Of a stretch of DNA of 64,000 nucleotides, positions 1 through 10,732 are shown one piece after another. Made by a program: the position numbers and the translations under genes. Within the stretch, counting starts at the first letter, position 1; each line of letters begins with the position of its first letter. This DNA is from Klebsiella pneumoniae. Its GTDB lineage: Bacteria; Pseudomonadota; Gammaproteobacteria; Eutrophobiales; Eutrophobiaceae. A model generated the notes under the pieces. The model was not told the DNA's origin. It saw nothing but the letters and a program-made list of their open reading frames with translations, and ran no database searches. Where the stretch lies: NCBI GenBank assembly GCA_945878555.1, contig CAMDWI010000017.1:1-64000 (forward strand). The letters are read 5' to 3'.

Positions 1-193
1 GTTTGCCGGTTTTGAATTCAACAGCTGTTGCTGGGGACTACGTATGGTAGGTAGACGTTTTCTCAGCAATATCGGCGGCGAGTTCGAATCAGGAGTTTTT
101 CTGCAATTTGAACTAAAAGGACTGGCAGGAATAGGTGAAAAAACGGTAGACTTTCTCAGCAGGAGCATACCTGGATATGAAAGCGAGTTTTAA
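1..193 (+). CDS. lptD: LptD, C-terminal end (partial)
   Basis: The frame that begins at base 2 is open to a TAA at 191-193 and encodes the end of the outer-membrane LPS-assembly translocon. Visible are the adjacent cysteines of the Asn-Ser-Cys-Cys-Trp segment, which in LptD take part in disulfides to the N-terminal domain, and the typical ending FFQFELKGL-like / SIPGY (here FLQFELKGL and SIPGYE). The 5' part lies outside the window. It overlaps the surA start by 17 bases, and lptD-surA-pdxA-rsmA is the standard gammaproteobacterial order, which supports the call. Confidence 0.88.
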   Translation, partial: FAGFEFNSCCWGLRMVGRRFLSNIGGEFESGVFLQFELKGLAGIGEKTVDFLSRSIPGYESEF

Positions 194-1490
194 TACCATG
201 CAATATAAAATTTGCTGTGCAATCATGACGTTAGCCTGGTTCACCGGCATTACAGCCCCGGTACGAGCCGCGGACCCGGTCGACCGTATTGTGGCGGTCG
301 TTGAGAAAGATGTCGTCCTCTACAGCGAACTTGCCGAACGGGTAAAGACAGTAAAAGGTCAGTTACAAGAGCAAGGTACGCCCCTGCCACCGGAAAGCGT
401 ACTGGAAAAACAGGTGCTTGATCGTCTGGTCCTGACCAAATTGCAGATTCAGATGGCTGAAAATACCGGCATTCGCGTCGATGACGAGACGTTGAACCAG
501 ACCATCAGCAAGATTGCCGCCGAGAACCAGCTCACCTTGAGCCAGTTCCGTGAAATCCTCGAAAAAGACGGTTATACCTATGACGATTTCCGCGAGGATA
601 TCCGTAATGAAATCCTGCTCTCACGCCTGCGTCAGCGCCAGGTCGAGAACCGGGTGTTTGTATCCGACCGCGAGATCGATGATTTTCTGATTAACATGCA
701 GCATCAGGGAGGCCTCGAAAAGGAATACCTGATTTCTCACGTATTGATATCACTGCCCGATTCACCGACCAGCGAAGTGCTGGACCAGACCCAGCAGCTT
801 GCCCTGAAGGTACAGAAAGAATTGCAGGACGGCGGTGACATTGCTGCAATTGCAGCCACCTATTCCGACGGTGAGCAGGGCCTGGAAGGCGGAGACCTCG
901 GCTGGAGAAAATACAGCCAGGTACCATCACTGTTTACCGACTTCATCGCGACGATGGAGAAAGGCGATATCAGCGAACTCATCCGCAGCCCAAGCGGTTT
1001 CCATATTATCAAGCTGATGGACGTGCGCGATGGCGAAAATCTGGTCGTATCACAGACCCACGCCCGCCATATCCTGATCAAACCGAGTGAAATAGCCACT
1101 GAAGCCCAGGTAATAGACAGGCTGAAGGCACTGAAAGTACGACTCGAAAACGGTGATGACTTCTCGGAACTGGCCCGTGGCAACTCGGAAGACCTCGTCA
1201 GTGCCGCCGACGGCGGTGACCTCGGCTGGTCTAATCCGGGTGACCTGGTACCTGAATTTGAAAACGAAATGAAAGCGCTCGCCCTGAACCAGATCAGTGA
1301 CCCTTTCCAGACCCAGTACGGCTGGCATATTCTGCAGGTACTGGAACGCCGTGACTATGACAGCACCGATGATATCCGTCGCGCCCGTGCCCGTGAGGTT
1401 TTGCGGCAGAGAAAACTGGATGAGGCACAGGAAACCTGGCTGCGGCAGTTACGCGATGAGGCATACGTAGAATACCGACTGGACCAGTGA
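177..1490 (+). CDS. surA: SurA periplasmic chaperone / peptidyl-prolyl isomerase
   Basis: 437 residues. A signal peptide (about residues 1-31, cut near VRA-ADP) is followed by the SurA N-terminal chaperone region and two parvulin domains. The first starts near SHVLISLP (about residue 189) and the second near ARHILIK (about residue 294). The second has the usual GGDLGW and QYGWHIL blocks. It escorts outer-membrane proteins, including LptD, through the periplasm. The ATG at 177 follows an AGGAG at 161-165; an ATG at 198 would also give a good signal peptide. The stop overlaps the pdxA GTG start. Confidence 0.95.
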   Translation: MKASFNTMQYKICCAIMTLAWFTGITAPVRAADPVDRIVAVVEKDVVLYSELAERVKTVKGQLQEQGTPLPPESVLEKQVLDRLVLTKLQIQMAENTGIRVDDETLNQTISKIAAENQLTLSQFREILEKDGYTYDDFREDIRNEILLSRLRQRQVENRVFVSDREIDDFLINMQHQGGLEKEYLISHVLISLPDSPTSEVLDQTQQLALKVQKELQDGGDIAAIAATYSDGEQGLEGGDLGWRKYSQVPSLFTDFIATMEKGDISELIRSPSGFHIIKLMDVRDGENLVVSQTHARHILIKPSEIATEAQVIDRLKALKVRLENGDDFSELARGNSEDLVSAADGGDLGWSNPGDLVPEFENEMKALALNQISDPFQTQYGWHILQVLERRDYDSTDDIRRARAREVLRQRKLDEAQETWLRQLRDEAYVEYRLDQ

Positions 1491-2470
1491 CCCGACGTCC
1501 GCTTGTACTGACGCCGGGTGAGCCAGCCGGGATCGGCCCGGATCTGGTCATCAGTCTGTGCCAGCAGGATCTTGATACCGGTCTGGTCGTCATTTCCGAT
1601 CCCAATCTGCTGCTTGAACGTGCCAGGCATCTGCTTCGTGATATCAGGATTGTCCCCTATGACGCCAAAAACCCGCCGGAAATACACCGTGCGGGCCAGC
1701 TGACAGTACTTTCATCCCCGTTGATTACACCGGTAAAACCCGGGCATCCCACGACAGACAACGCCAGCAGTGTCCTTGCCACGATCGACCGGGCGGTGGA
1801 TGGCTGTCTCAGTGGTGAGTTCTCCGCCATGGTAACCGGACCGGTCCACAAGGCCGTTATCAACGAGGCCGGTTACAGTTTCAGCGGCCATACCGAATAT
1901 ATCGCTGCACGTTGCAACAATGCGTTTCCGGTGATGATGTTAATGAACCAGACACTACGCGTTGCGCTGGTTACCACCCATCTGCCTCTGGCCCGGGTTG
2001 CAGAGACTATCACCGCTGAACTGGTCGAGACCGTGATTACCACGGTCGACCACGACCTGCGCACCTGGTTCCGTATCGAACGGCCAAGGCTGCTGGTGTG
2101 CGGTCTGAATCCGCATGCAGGGGAAAGTGGTTATCTTGGCCGGGAAGAAATTGAACGCATAGAACCGGTCATACACAAGCTGCGCAAACAGGGCCTTGAT
2201 ATCCGGGGACCTGTGCCGGCGGATACCGCCTTTACACCCGCATCATTACAACAGGCCGATGTGGTGATTAGCATGTTTCATGATCAGGGACTGCCTGTGC
2301 TGAAGTCACTTGGCTTTGGAGAGACGGTTAATATCACACTGGGCCTGCCGATCATACGCACCTCGGTTGACCACGGGACCGCCTTTGATCTCGCCGGCAC
2401 AGGCCGGGCAAACGCCGGCAGTCTGCTGGCCGCGATACAGTGTGCCGCAGTGTTGGGTACGCACAGCTGA
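1487..2470 (+). CDS. pdxA: 4-hydroxythreonine-4-phosphate dehydrogenase
   Basis: 327 residues, of normal length for PdxA. It oxidises 4-phosphohydroxy-L-threonine in the DXP-dependent pyridoxal-phosphate pathway in the cytoplasm. The family blocks TPGEPAGIGPD, VTGPVHK, FSGHTEYIA and MFHDQGLPVLK are present, with the metal-binding histidines of the GHTE and FHDQ segments. The start is a GTG inside the surA stop (GTGA overlap), implying translational coupling; the stop TGA overlaps the rsmA ATG as TGATG. It is part of a tight surA-pdxA-rsmA operon. Confidence 0.95.
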   Translation: MTRRPLVLTPGEPAGIGPDLVISLCQQDLDTGLVVISDPNLLLERARHLLRDIRIVPYDAKNPPEIHRAGQLTVLSSPLITPVKPGHPTTDNASSVLATIDRAVDGCLSGEFSAMVTGPVHKAVINEAGYSFSGHTEYIAARCNNAFPVMMLMNQTLRVALVTTHLPLARVAETITAELVETVITTVDHDLRTWFRIERPRLLVCGLNPHAGESGYLGREEIERIEPVIHKLRKQGLDIRGPVPADTAFTPASLQQADVVISMFHDQGLPVLKSLGFGETVNITLGLPIIRTSVDHGTAFDLAGTGRANAGSLLAAIQCAAVLGTHS

Positions 2471-3261
2471 TGGCCATACGTGCCAAAAAGCGTTTTGGTC
2501 AACACTTCCTGCATGACACACAAGTCATTGACAGAATAATCGATCACATACCCTTTCATGACGGGCAGACACTGGTTGAGATAGGCCCGGGTACCGGCGC
2601 CCTGACAAGGCCATTACTGGCAAGGGTCGGTCTGTTGCACGTGATCGAAATCGATACCGATCTTGCCTCACTGTTACAAACGCGGCTGGGTGCGGACGGT
2701 AAACTGGTCATCCACCGTGAGGATGTATTACGATTTGATTTTTGCGGCCGCATCAGTGGACCACTGACCATCATTGGTAACTTGCCCTACAACATCTCTA
2801 CGCCGTTATTATTTCATCTGCTGGATCAAGCCGACTGTATCGAACAGATGATATTCATGTTGCAGAAGGAAGTGGCCGATCGCATCTGCGCGGAACCGGG
2901 ATCCGGTGATTACGGCAGGCTGTCGATCATGGTCCAGTCGCTGTGTCGGACGGAATGGTTGCTGCATGTCGGCGCAGAATCTTTCAGTCCCCCGCCACGG
3001 GTGGAATCGGCCGTTATCCGGCTCTATCCACAGCAACATCCGGGTGGCAAGGTGCTGGATCGCAAGCTGTTCAATGATCTGGTCCGGATTGCCTTTACCA
3101 AGCGCCGCAAGACTATCCGCAATGCCTTGAAGACGGTGGTGTCGGAAGCAGCCCTGCTCCGTGCGGGTATCAACCCGTCGGCTCGCCCTGAAGAGATACC
3201 GGTAGAGATCTATATCCAGTTGGCCAATATCGTGCTGGAAGAGAAACAGCGACCCGTCTGA
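2470..3261 (+). CDS. rsmA: 16S rRNA dimethyladenosine transferase
   Basis: 263 residues when started at the ATG at 2470, which overlaps the pdxA stop and gives the conserved N-terminus MAIRAKKRFGQHFLHD. It dimethylates the two adjacent adenosines of the 16S helix 45 loop with SAM during 30S maturation. Motif I (EIGPGTGALT, about residue 37) and the catalytic NLPYN motif (about residue 106) are visible, as is the C-terminal KRRKTIRNAL helix. A longer frame from 2440 exists but would overlap pdxA by 30 bases without reason. Confidence 0.95.
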   Translation: MAIRAKKRFGQHFLHDTQVIDRIIDHIPFHDGQTLVEIGPGTGALTRPLLARVGLLHVIEIDTDLASLLQTRLGADGKLVIHREDVLRFDFCGRISGPLTIIGNLPYNISTPLLFHLLDQADCIEQMIFMLQKEVADRICAEPGSGDYGRLSIMVQSLCRTEWLLHVGAESFSPPPRVESAVIRLYPQQHPGGKVLDRKLFNDLVRIAFTKRRKTIRNALKTVVSEAALLRAGINPSARPEEIPVEIYIQLANIVLEEKQRPV

Positions 3262-3269
3262 GGAAGGGG

Positions 3270-4142
3270 CTATCTGGAACTTGCAGTCAGTTTCTCACGT
3301 AGCATGCGGATTACCGGAATTGTGTCTGGTCTGACACCCCGCCAGACATAAAATGATTCCGCGGCCTGTTCGACCAGCATACCCAGTCCGTCCAGGGCCA
3401 GTTGCGCCTTCCGTTGTTTTGCCCAGCGCACAAATACCGGCTCCACATCGCCATATACCATATCGTAACAACAGGTTTGTGGACCGATAAGGCTATCCGG
3501 TAACGGAGGCAACTCACCGTGCAGGCCGGACGAAGTGGCGTTGATAATCAGGTCAAAACTGCCGCTGCTGGACAGCTCCGCCAGTGAACAGACTGACAAC
3601 TGATTAAACTGGCTGAATTGACTGAGCAGTGTTTCGGCGCGAGCGACTGTCCTGTTTGCAATGACCAACTGGGCCGGTCCCTGTTCCATCAAGGGTCCAA
3701 TAACACCGCGGACAGCACCACCCGCGCCCAGGATCAGGATACGCCGATCGGTCAGTCCAACGTGGTTGCGTTCCAGATCACGAAGCAATCCAGCGCCGTC
3801 GGTGTTGTCACCGTCTATTTCACCGGTATGGGAAAAGCTGAGTGTATTCACTGCACCGGCAAGCCCGGCCCGTGGCGTACGCCTGTCGGCCAGCTGCCAG
3901 GCCTGTTCCTTGAAAGGCACCGTGATATTCAGACCCTTGCCGCCTGCATCGCGAAACGCATGCACAGCGTCCACAATCCCGTCCTGCGCTACCAGTATGG
4001 CCTGGTAACGAATCGACTGGGATGTCTGCAGGGCGAATGCCTGGTGTATGAGCGGGGATTTGCTATGGGCAACGGGGTTGCCCATTACAGCATAGCTATC
4101 GATGGTGGTATCGACGGCGATTACCGGTGACTCTGGGCCCAT
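3270..4142 (-). CDS. aroE: Shikimate dehydrogenase
   Basis: 290 residues. It reduces 3-dehydroshikimate to shikimate with NADPH in the chorismate pathway. Substrate-site residues are visible in HSKSPLIH and in ITVPFKEQAW (catalytic Lys), the NTDGAGLL segment contains the paired Asp, and the nucleotide loop is GAGGAVRG. It converges on rsmA with an 8-base gap and is transcribed with the gene at 4170-5237 upstream of it. The first dozen residues before the core are a little long for the family, so the true start could be slightly internal. Confidence 0.93.
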   Translation of the reverse strand: MGPESPVIAVDTTIDSYAVMGNPVAHSKSPLIHQAFALQTSQSIRYQAILVAQDGIVDAVHAFRDAGGKGLNITVPFKEQAWQLADRRTPRAGLAGAVNTLSFSHTGEIDGDNTDGAGLLRDLERNHVGLTDRRILILGAGGAVRGVIGPLMEQGPAQLVIANRTVARAETLLSQFSQFNQLSVCSLAELSSSGSFDLIINATSSGLHGELPPLPDSLIGPQTCCYDMVYGDVEPVFVRWAKQRKAQLALDGLGMLVEQAAESFYVWRGVRPDTIPVIRMLREKLTASSR

Positions 4143-4169
4143 GGACGTTTAATTGACCCTGGTCCCGGA

Positions 4170-5237
4170 TCAGCCAGATGCGCCAAGTCCACCCTTGAGG
4201 CAGCACGCGTACAGCCCACGTTCACTGAGCAGGAATGCCGCAGCGGAACTACGGCGGCCAGTATCGCAATACAGGATATAGGTCTTGTCATGATCCAGCT
4301 TGTCTACCTTCATTCTCAACATAAACAGCGGGATATTGACACTGCCAGGGATACCATTGTTCTTGAATTCGCTTTCAAGCCGGACATCCACCCACACACC
4401 CTTGCCTTCTGCCACCATCTTGTCAGCCTCGTCACGACTGACCCAGCTGAGCATCGGTTCTTTCAGCAGCGCATTAAAATCTTCCTTCGACAGGCGCATC
4501 AACACACCATCTGTGACCATGATGATATTTGCATTGCGTTTGGCCTCGGACAGCAGGGCCTCTTCGCCAAATGCATCGCCGTCACTGAGTGTGGCAAGCA
4601 CCAGTTCCGTATTCGTCTTGGAGGCACGTGTAACCTTGCACTTTCCATTCTTGATGATGTAATAAAAATCACCATCTTCACCCTGCTTGATGATCGTCTC
4701 ACCTGCCCGTACCGGTAACTCCTGCATGCGCATGAACATTGCCTGGATATTGGCGGGCGGTATTTGCAGGAACGCCTTGGACTGGAGGATACGTGTCATC
4801 CAGTCGCTGTCTTCATCCCCACCGTCCTCACCACCGTCTTCAACGGCAATCTCGTCTACCTCAATACCGGACATCTGGTCCCAGGTCAGCAGGATATCAA
4901 GCAGATCACTGTCTATCCGCGTCACCTTGACCGGAACCTTTGCCACAGCCGTGTGCTTGCGTGGTTGCAAATTACCCAGGGGATGTTTTGACTGCTCGGT
5001 TCCGGATTTGACCAACATGGCTACTCCGGCATCACTTTTCAGCTCAACCTCACCTTCAACCAGATATACCGCCTTGCGATCCAGATCACCGGATTTAAAC
5101 AAGGCCGTACCCGCCGGAATATCTTCCACATAGGTCTTTGAAGCAAGTTCTTCAAAGTTTTCGTGATTCAACGCACTTGGTGGTACGAATGATCGTAATA
5201 CTGCCTTATCAACCAGATTTGTCATGTATAACCTCAA
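4170..5237 (-). CDS. Cyclic-nucleotide-binding-like / rhodanese fusion protein
   Basis: 355 residues, apparently three domains. The first (about 25-125) is a degenerate cyclic-nucleotide-binding fold. The second (about 150-258) is a better one, with KQGEDGDFYYIIKNG and DGDAFGEEALLSE typical of CAP-family sensor folds. The third (about 265-355) is a rhodanese with an active-site loop beginning Cys-Asp-Thr-Gly-Arg-Arg-Ser. No helix-turn-helix is seen, so it is unlikely to be a DNA-binding regulator. A role in sensing and sulfur or persulfide handling is inference. The substrate and ligand are unknown. Confidence 0.78.
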   Translation of the reverse strand: MRLYMTNLVDKAVLRSFVPPSALNHENFEELASKTYVEDIPAGTALFKSGDLDRKAVYLVEGEVELKSDAGVAMLVKSGTEQSKHPLGNLQPRKHTAVAKVPVKVTRIDSDLLDILLTWDQMSGIEVDEIAVEDGGEDGGDEDSDWMTRILQSKAFLQIPPANIQAMFMRMQELPVRAGETIIKQGEDGDFYYIIKNGKCKVTRASKTNTELVLATLSDGDAFGEEALLSEAKRNANIIMVTDGVLMRLSKEDFNALLKEPMLSWVSRDEADKMVAEGKGVWVDVRLESEFKNNGIPGSVNIPLFMLRMKVDKLDHDKTYILYCDTGRRSSAAAFLLSERGLYACCLKGGLGASG

Positions 5238-5388
5238 AAAACCGATTCAGGTGCTCCTGTATCCAGCCTTTCATTTTAAGCCGAGATTCAGATGAATGGA
5301 ATATATTCCTGTGACCGAAACCGGTGGTGTATTGCCTTGTTACAGACAGTATCATACTCGTTTGACCATAGCTGTAACACCAGCAAAA

Positions 5389-5415
5389 AAAAACGGGTGC
5401 CAGGCACCCGTTTTT
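5389..5415. terminator. Bidirectional rho-independent terminator
   Basis: A near-perfect hairpin, ACGGGTGCC paired with GGCACCCGT, has an A-run on the left and a T-run on the right, so it can end transcription on either strand. It sits 27 bases past the stop of the amtB gene read from the right. Confidence 0.85.
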
Positions 5416-5441
5416 GCATTTTTACAGCTGTTTTTGGCTGT

Positions 5442-6731
5442 CTAGAAGTTATATCCGCGTTCATCATGCAGGACGAGATCCAGTCCTTCGGTCTCTTCCT
5501 CTTCACTGACACGCAGACCCATGGTCGCATCCAGCAATTTAAGCAAGACGTAACTGACTACACCACACCAGACAGCAGTGGCAATAATACCCGTTAACTG
5601 TACTCCCAGCTGGGAAGCGATAGATACATCCAGACCAAGACCACCCATCGATTCTGCGGCGAATATCCCTGTGACCAGCGTGCCCAGAATGCCGCCGACG
5701 CCATGGACCGGAAATACGTCCAGTGAATCGTCAATATGCAGGCCACGTTTGATGAACTGGGTTGCGAAATAACAGATGAGGCCAGCGGCAATACCGATGA
5801 TCAGTGCACCTGCAGGACCGACAAAACCGGAGGCGGGTGTGATGGTGCCGAGACCGGCGACCATACCGGTCACAATACCGAGAACGCTGGGCTTGCCATG
5901 CTTGAACCACTCAACACCCATCCAGGCCAGCGAACCGGCAGCGGCGGAGATATGGGTCACCGTCATTGCCATACCGGCGTTCGCATTGGCAGCCAACGCA
6001 CTGCCGGCATTAAAACCGAACCAGCCTACCCACAGCATTGAGGCGCCTGTCACCACCAGGGTCATATTATGGGGGGGCATCGCAGTATGTGGAAACCCCT
6101 TGCGTTTACCCAGCACAATCGCCGCCACCAGCGCTGCGACACCGGCATTGATATGGACGACTGCACCACCGGCAAAGTCCTTGAAGCCCATCGCACTGAG
6201 CCATCCCCCGCCCCAGACCCAGTGACAGACCGGTGCATAAACCAGCAACATCCACAGCGCCGAGAACCAGAGGACGGCAGAGAATTTCATACGTTCGGCA
6301 AACCCGCCGATGATCAAGGCCGGGGTGATAATCGCAAAGGTCATCTGGAACATAAAGAAGACAGATTCCGGTATGTCACCGATGACACTGCCCAGGAAAA
6401 TTCCATCCATGAAAAACTTGTCCAGACCAATAAAGGCATGCAGGCTCCCACCATCGCCAAAGGCAAGACCGTATCCGGCCACGACCCACAAGATCGTCAT
6501 CAGACAGGCGATGGCAAAACACTGCATGATGACGGACAGGACATTCTTGTGTCGTACCAGTCCACTGTAAAACAGTGCCAAACCTGGCAGGGTCATAAAC
6601 AACACCAGCGCAGTGGAAGTCAGTATCCAGGCAGTGTTCGCGCCATTTATGCTGGCATCATCCTGTGCCATCACCAGACCGGGTACCAGTAAAAAAGTGA
6701 GTAAACTGATTGCAGATTGTAATCTTTTCAT
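5442..6731 (-). CDS. amtB: Ammonium channel AmtB (first copy)
   Basis: 429 residues: a signal peptide (cut near VMA-QDD) then about 11 membrane segments. The Amt family conducts ammonia/ammonium across the inner membrane. Family blocks visible are LFYSGLVRHKNVLS, the aromatic gate region, and the two pore histidines in VVHINAG and DVFPVHGVGG. It lies 18 bases downstream of a PII gene in the usual glnK-amtB pairing, and PII binds the channel to close it when ammonium is plentiful. The C-terminal tail EEETEGLDLVLHDERGYNF is the typical PII-docking tail. Confidence 0.95.
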   Translation of the reverse strand: MKRLQSAISLLTFLLVPGLVMAQDDASINGANTAWILTSTALVLFMTLPGLALFYSGLVRHKNVLSVIMQCFAIACLMTILWVVAGYGLAFGDGGSLHAFIGLDKFFMDGIFLGSVIGDIPESVFFMFQMTFAIITPALIIGGFAERMKFSAVLWFSALWMLLVYAPVCHWVWGGGWLSAMGFKDFAGGAVVHINAGVAALVAAIVLGKRKGFPHTAMPPHNMTLVVTGASMLWVGWFGFNAGSALAANANAGMAMTVTHISAAAGSLAWMGVEWFKHGKPSVLGIVTGMVAGLGTITPASGFVGPAGALIIGIAAGLICYFATQFIKRGLHIDDSLDVFPVHGVGGILGTLVTGIFAAESMGGLGLDVSIASQLGVQLTGIIATAVWCGVVSYVLLKLLDATMGLRVSEEEETEGLDLVLHDERGYNF

Positions 6732-6749
6732 TTGTGTTCCCCCGGAACT

Positions 6750-7244
<495 letters not shown>

Positions 7245-7412
7245 TTATACGGAGGGGACGACTACTGAAAATATGTCAGATTTTGCACCAAAATAAAACT
7301 GCCAGGGCAGGTTACGCCCTGTTTTGGTTCAAATACAGATGCTCATGAATAACTGCCTCAGGTCAAAAATACCCGACTCCGCAGCAGGCGCCGGGTACAG
7401 TAAATCAACCTG

Positions 7413-7820
<408 letters not shown>

Positions 7821-7833
7821 CTACCAAAAATTA

Positions 7834-7859
7834 CAGGGCACACCCGGGGGTGTGCCCTG
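7834..7859 (-). terminator. Rho-independent terminator of second amtB
   Basis: A 12-bp perfect stem, CAGGGCACACCC with GGGTGTGCCCTG, has a 2-base loop and is followed on the minus strand by TAATTTTT. It begins 22 bases after the amtB stop at 7882. Confidence 0.92.
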
Positions 7860-7881
7860 CATTGTTACCTGACTGACCCTG

Positions 7882-9240
7882 TTACAGGTTATAACCTCTC
7901 TCGTTATGCATCGAGAGATCCAGTCCTTCCGTTTCCTGATCATCGGTGACCCTGAGGCCAATCACAACATCAACCAGTTTCAGGATAATGACTGTCAGTA
8001 TACCCGTGTAAATCACGGTGAATAACACACCCTTGATCTGGGTAATCACCTGGCCGACAACCGTCACACCTTCTGCCGGTGACCATACACCGCCAAACTG
8101 TGGGAAGGCAAACACGCCGGTCAGGACTGCACCGATAATACCGCCTACGCCATGTACGCCGAACACATCCAGCGAGTCATCGTAACCAAACATGCGTTTC
8201 AGCTTGACCGAGGCGAAGAAACAACCTGCGCCAGCTACCGCACCTATGATAAGTGCACCGACCGGACCGGCTGTACCGGAGGCCGGGGTAATCGCTACCA
8301 GTCCGGCAACCGCACCCGAGGCAATACCCAGCACACTTGGCTTGCCATGTGAGAACCACTCCATAGCCATCCAGCTCAGGGCTGCAGCCGCAGTGGCGAT
8401 CTGGGTAACTGCCATGGCCATACCGGCTGTTCCATTCGCAGCAACAGCTGACCCTGCGTTGAATCCGAACCAGCCAACCCAGAGCATACCTGCACCAATG
8501 ATGGTGAAGTTGAGGTTGTGCGGCATCATCGTTGTGGTCGGATAACCCTTGCGTTTGCCCAGCATGATACAGGCGATCAGACCGGCAATACCGGCATTGA
8601 TATGTACAACTGTACCACCGGCAAAATCAAGTACGCCCCAGTCCCACAGCAAACCACCGTTTCCGCTCCAGACCATGTGTGCAACCGGGAAATAAACCAG
8701 CGTCACCCAGATGGCCATGAACAGTAACATCGCAGAAAACTTCATACGTTCTGCAAACGCGCCCACGATCAGGGCCGGTGTAATGATTGCGAAGGTCATC
8801 TGGAAGGTCATGAACACGCTCTCCGGTATCGCATAGACCAGCGTGCCTGTCTCCATACCACTCAGGAACATCCGGCTGAAGCCACCGACAAACGAATTGA
8901 AATTGACGACGCCTTGTTCCATCCCGGTCACGTCAAATGTCATGCTGTAGCCGTATACCACCCACAAGATGGAGACCATACAGGTGATGGCAAAACACTG
9001 CATCATGACCGACAGTACGTTTTTGCTTCTGACCATGCCTGCGTAAAACAGCGACAATCCCGGTATGGTCATAAACAGGACCAGTGCGGTTGCGGTCAGC
9101 ATCCAGGCAGTATCGCCCGAGTTGAGTTCAGCCTGTGCCATTACCAGCGACGGGCTAAGGAGTCCGGACAGCACAAGCGACTTCATTGCCATCCTGTTCT
9201 TGAATGCATCCAGAAATGCATGTTTGATTAAATGTGACAT
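7882..9240 (-). CDS. amtB: Ammonium channel AmtB (second copy)
   Basis: 452 residues from the ATG at 9240, which has GAGGAAG a few bases upstream; a longer frame would overlap the preceding PII gene. A signal-type N-terminus (to about VMAQAEL) is followed by the Amt membrane core. LFYAGMVRSKNVLS and the pore histidines in VVHINAG and DVFGVHGVGG are present, and the C-terminal tail ETEGLDLSMHNERGYNL resembles the first copy. It is paired with the third PII gene 22 bases upstream. Confidence 0.95.
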   Translation of the reverse strand: MSHLIKHAFLDAFKNRMAMKSLVLSGLLSPSLVMAQAELNSGDTAWMLTATALVLFMTIPGLSLFYAGMVRSKNVLSVMMQCFAITCMVSILWVVYGYSMTFDVTGMEQGVVNFNSFVGGFSRMFLSGMETGTLVYAIPESVFMTFQMTFAIITPALIVGAFAERMKFSAMLLFMAIWVTLVYFPVAHMVWSGNGGLLWDWGVLDFAGGTVVHINAGIAGLIACIMLGKRKGYPTTTMMPHNLNFTIIGAGMLWVGWFGFNAGSAVAANGTAGMAMAVTQIATAAAALSWMAMEWFSHGKPSVLGIASGAVAGLVAITPASGTAGPVGALIIGAVAGAGCFFASVKLKRMFGYDDSLDVFGVHGVGGIIGAVLTGVFAFPQFGGVWSPAEGVTVVGQVITQIKGVLFTVIYTGILTVIILKLVDVVIGLRVTDDQETEGLDLSMHNERGYNL

Positions 9241-9262
9241 ATTATTTCTTCCTCGATGCCAG

Positions 9263-9654
<392 letters not shown>

Positions 9655-9682
9655 TGATTTAATTGCCTCGTGTCGTCGCGTA

Positions 9683-10402
9683 TCAGAAGCTACCTGATAC
9701 CGAGAAGACAACCGTGCTGTCACACAGATTGGTGCCACCAAAACACTCAGCGGGTTCAAGATCAGTATCCGAGAATTTCACACCGAAATTGTAGGGACCG
9801 AGTGCCTTGGACAGACTCACGTTGTATTCAATCCAGCTCGGAGTACCCCAGGCCACAGGATCATCGATAGTCTGGTTGCCGATATGGAACCCAAGACCAA
9901 AATCATTTGGCAGGGTGAAACCCAGGTCAGCATACGTCCAGTAGGACTCACCGCTGTTGAATGAGAAATCATCGGAATACATCAAACCTACGCCCAGTGT
10001 CGGTGCCAGCTCTCCACCAAAGGTATAGCTGACGCTCGGCCCGATTTCCCAGTAATCCACGCCTGTACCTTCACCGCTGGAAGGATAAAGGTAATAAATA
10101 CCCATCAGGTCAAAGGTGAACCCGTTCATTTCGCCGGTAAAACCACCGTAGTAGTCTATTTCCATACCGCCGGCAAAATTGATGTTGGAAGCCCAGGTAC
10201 CCAGGTAAAGCCCGGCTTCGTGGGCATAATCAAAACCGCCCTGGATAGTCGGGTTGTTATCCGTCTGTGACTGACCCCTGAACAGGTAGTCTGACGCCAG
10301 TGTGACATTACCCGTAAAGGAATGAGGTGAATCCTGCGCTGACCCGACGGCCGGTAGCGCGAGTGCTGCAGTTGCAGCGATCAGGCCAAACAGCTTTTTC
10401 AT
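9683..10402 (-). CDS. TorF-family putative porin (first copy)
   Basis: 239 residues from the ATG at 10402, which has GGAG upstream. The signal peptide MKKLFGLIAATAALALPAVG is followed by a small beta-barrel that starts FTGNVTLASDYLFRGQSQT and ends in an aromatic residue (VSGSF), as outer-membrane barrels do. This is the gammaproteobacterial TorF/TIGR02001 family, whose substrate is not established. Its sigma-54-like promoter and its place beside glnK-amtB suggest a role in taking up a nitrogen compound; that is inference. Confidence 0.85.
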   Translation of the reverse strand: MKKLFGLIAATAALALPAVGSAQDSPHSFTGNVTLASDYLFRGQSQTDNNPTIQGGFDYAHEAGLYLGTWASNINFAGGMEIDYYGGFTGEMNGFTFDLMGIYYLYPSSGEGTGVDYWEIGPSVSYTFGGELAPTLGVGLMYSDDFSFNSGESYWTYADLGFTLPNDFGLGFHIGNQTIDDPVAWGTPSWIEYNVSLSKALGPYNFGVKFSDTDLEPAECFGGTNLCDSTVVFSVSGSF

Positions 10403-10448
10403 GACGATATCTCCATGTTGATTAGTGTGGAACTGCTGGCCTATGTTT

Positions 10449-10464
10449 AGCATTAAGCGTGCCA
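10449..10464 (-). promoter_or_regulatory. Probable sigma-54 promoter of porin-glnK-amtB
   Basis: The minus strand reads TGGCACGCTTAATGCT, with GG and GC separated by ten bases and a full TGGCAC -24 element. It lies 47 bases upstream of the porin start. The region further upstream contains AT-rich and GTGCAC-like sequence that could bind an enhancer activator. Confidence 0.68.
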
Positions 10465-10652
10465 CTAATAGTTATTACTTTAAATACAAGGAGATACAAA
10501 CTCTTGAGAAACTACTGTAATTGAAAATGGCGCAATGCAAAACAATTAGCGGATCATTTTGGTGCGCTAACTATATGCCGTGCACAGATTCGGTGCTGAG
10601 CTGGACGCAACAGTGTCATATTTATACAAAATGCAGGACTATAAATAAAAAA

Positions 10653-10680
10653 GCCCCGATCGATTCGCATCGATCGGGGC
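10653..10680 (-). terminator. Rho-independent terminator of second porin
   Basis: A perfect 12-bp stem, GCCCCGATCGAT with ATCGATCGGGGC, has a 4-base loop (TCGC) and is followed on the minus strand by TTTTTTATTT. It lies 52 bases past the stop of the porin gene at 10733. Confidence 0.93.
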
Positions 10681-10732
10681 CCGCTTGCTCTGGACCAACG
10701 GGGGGGAGTGTTGGTCCGGTTCAGGCTATACC

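Noticed and set aside
36-193. Start of lptD inside the window
   Set aside because: The frame is open to the left edge and shows only the C-terminal strands, so the gene begins outside.
6069-6692. 207-residue plus-strand frame inside amtB
   Set aside because: It is the opposite-strand shadow of a conserved membrane protein; its composition (many Gln, His, Asp) follows from amtB codons.
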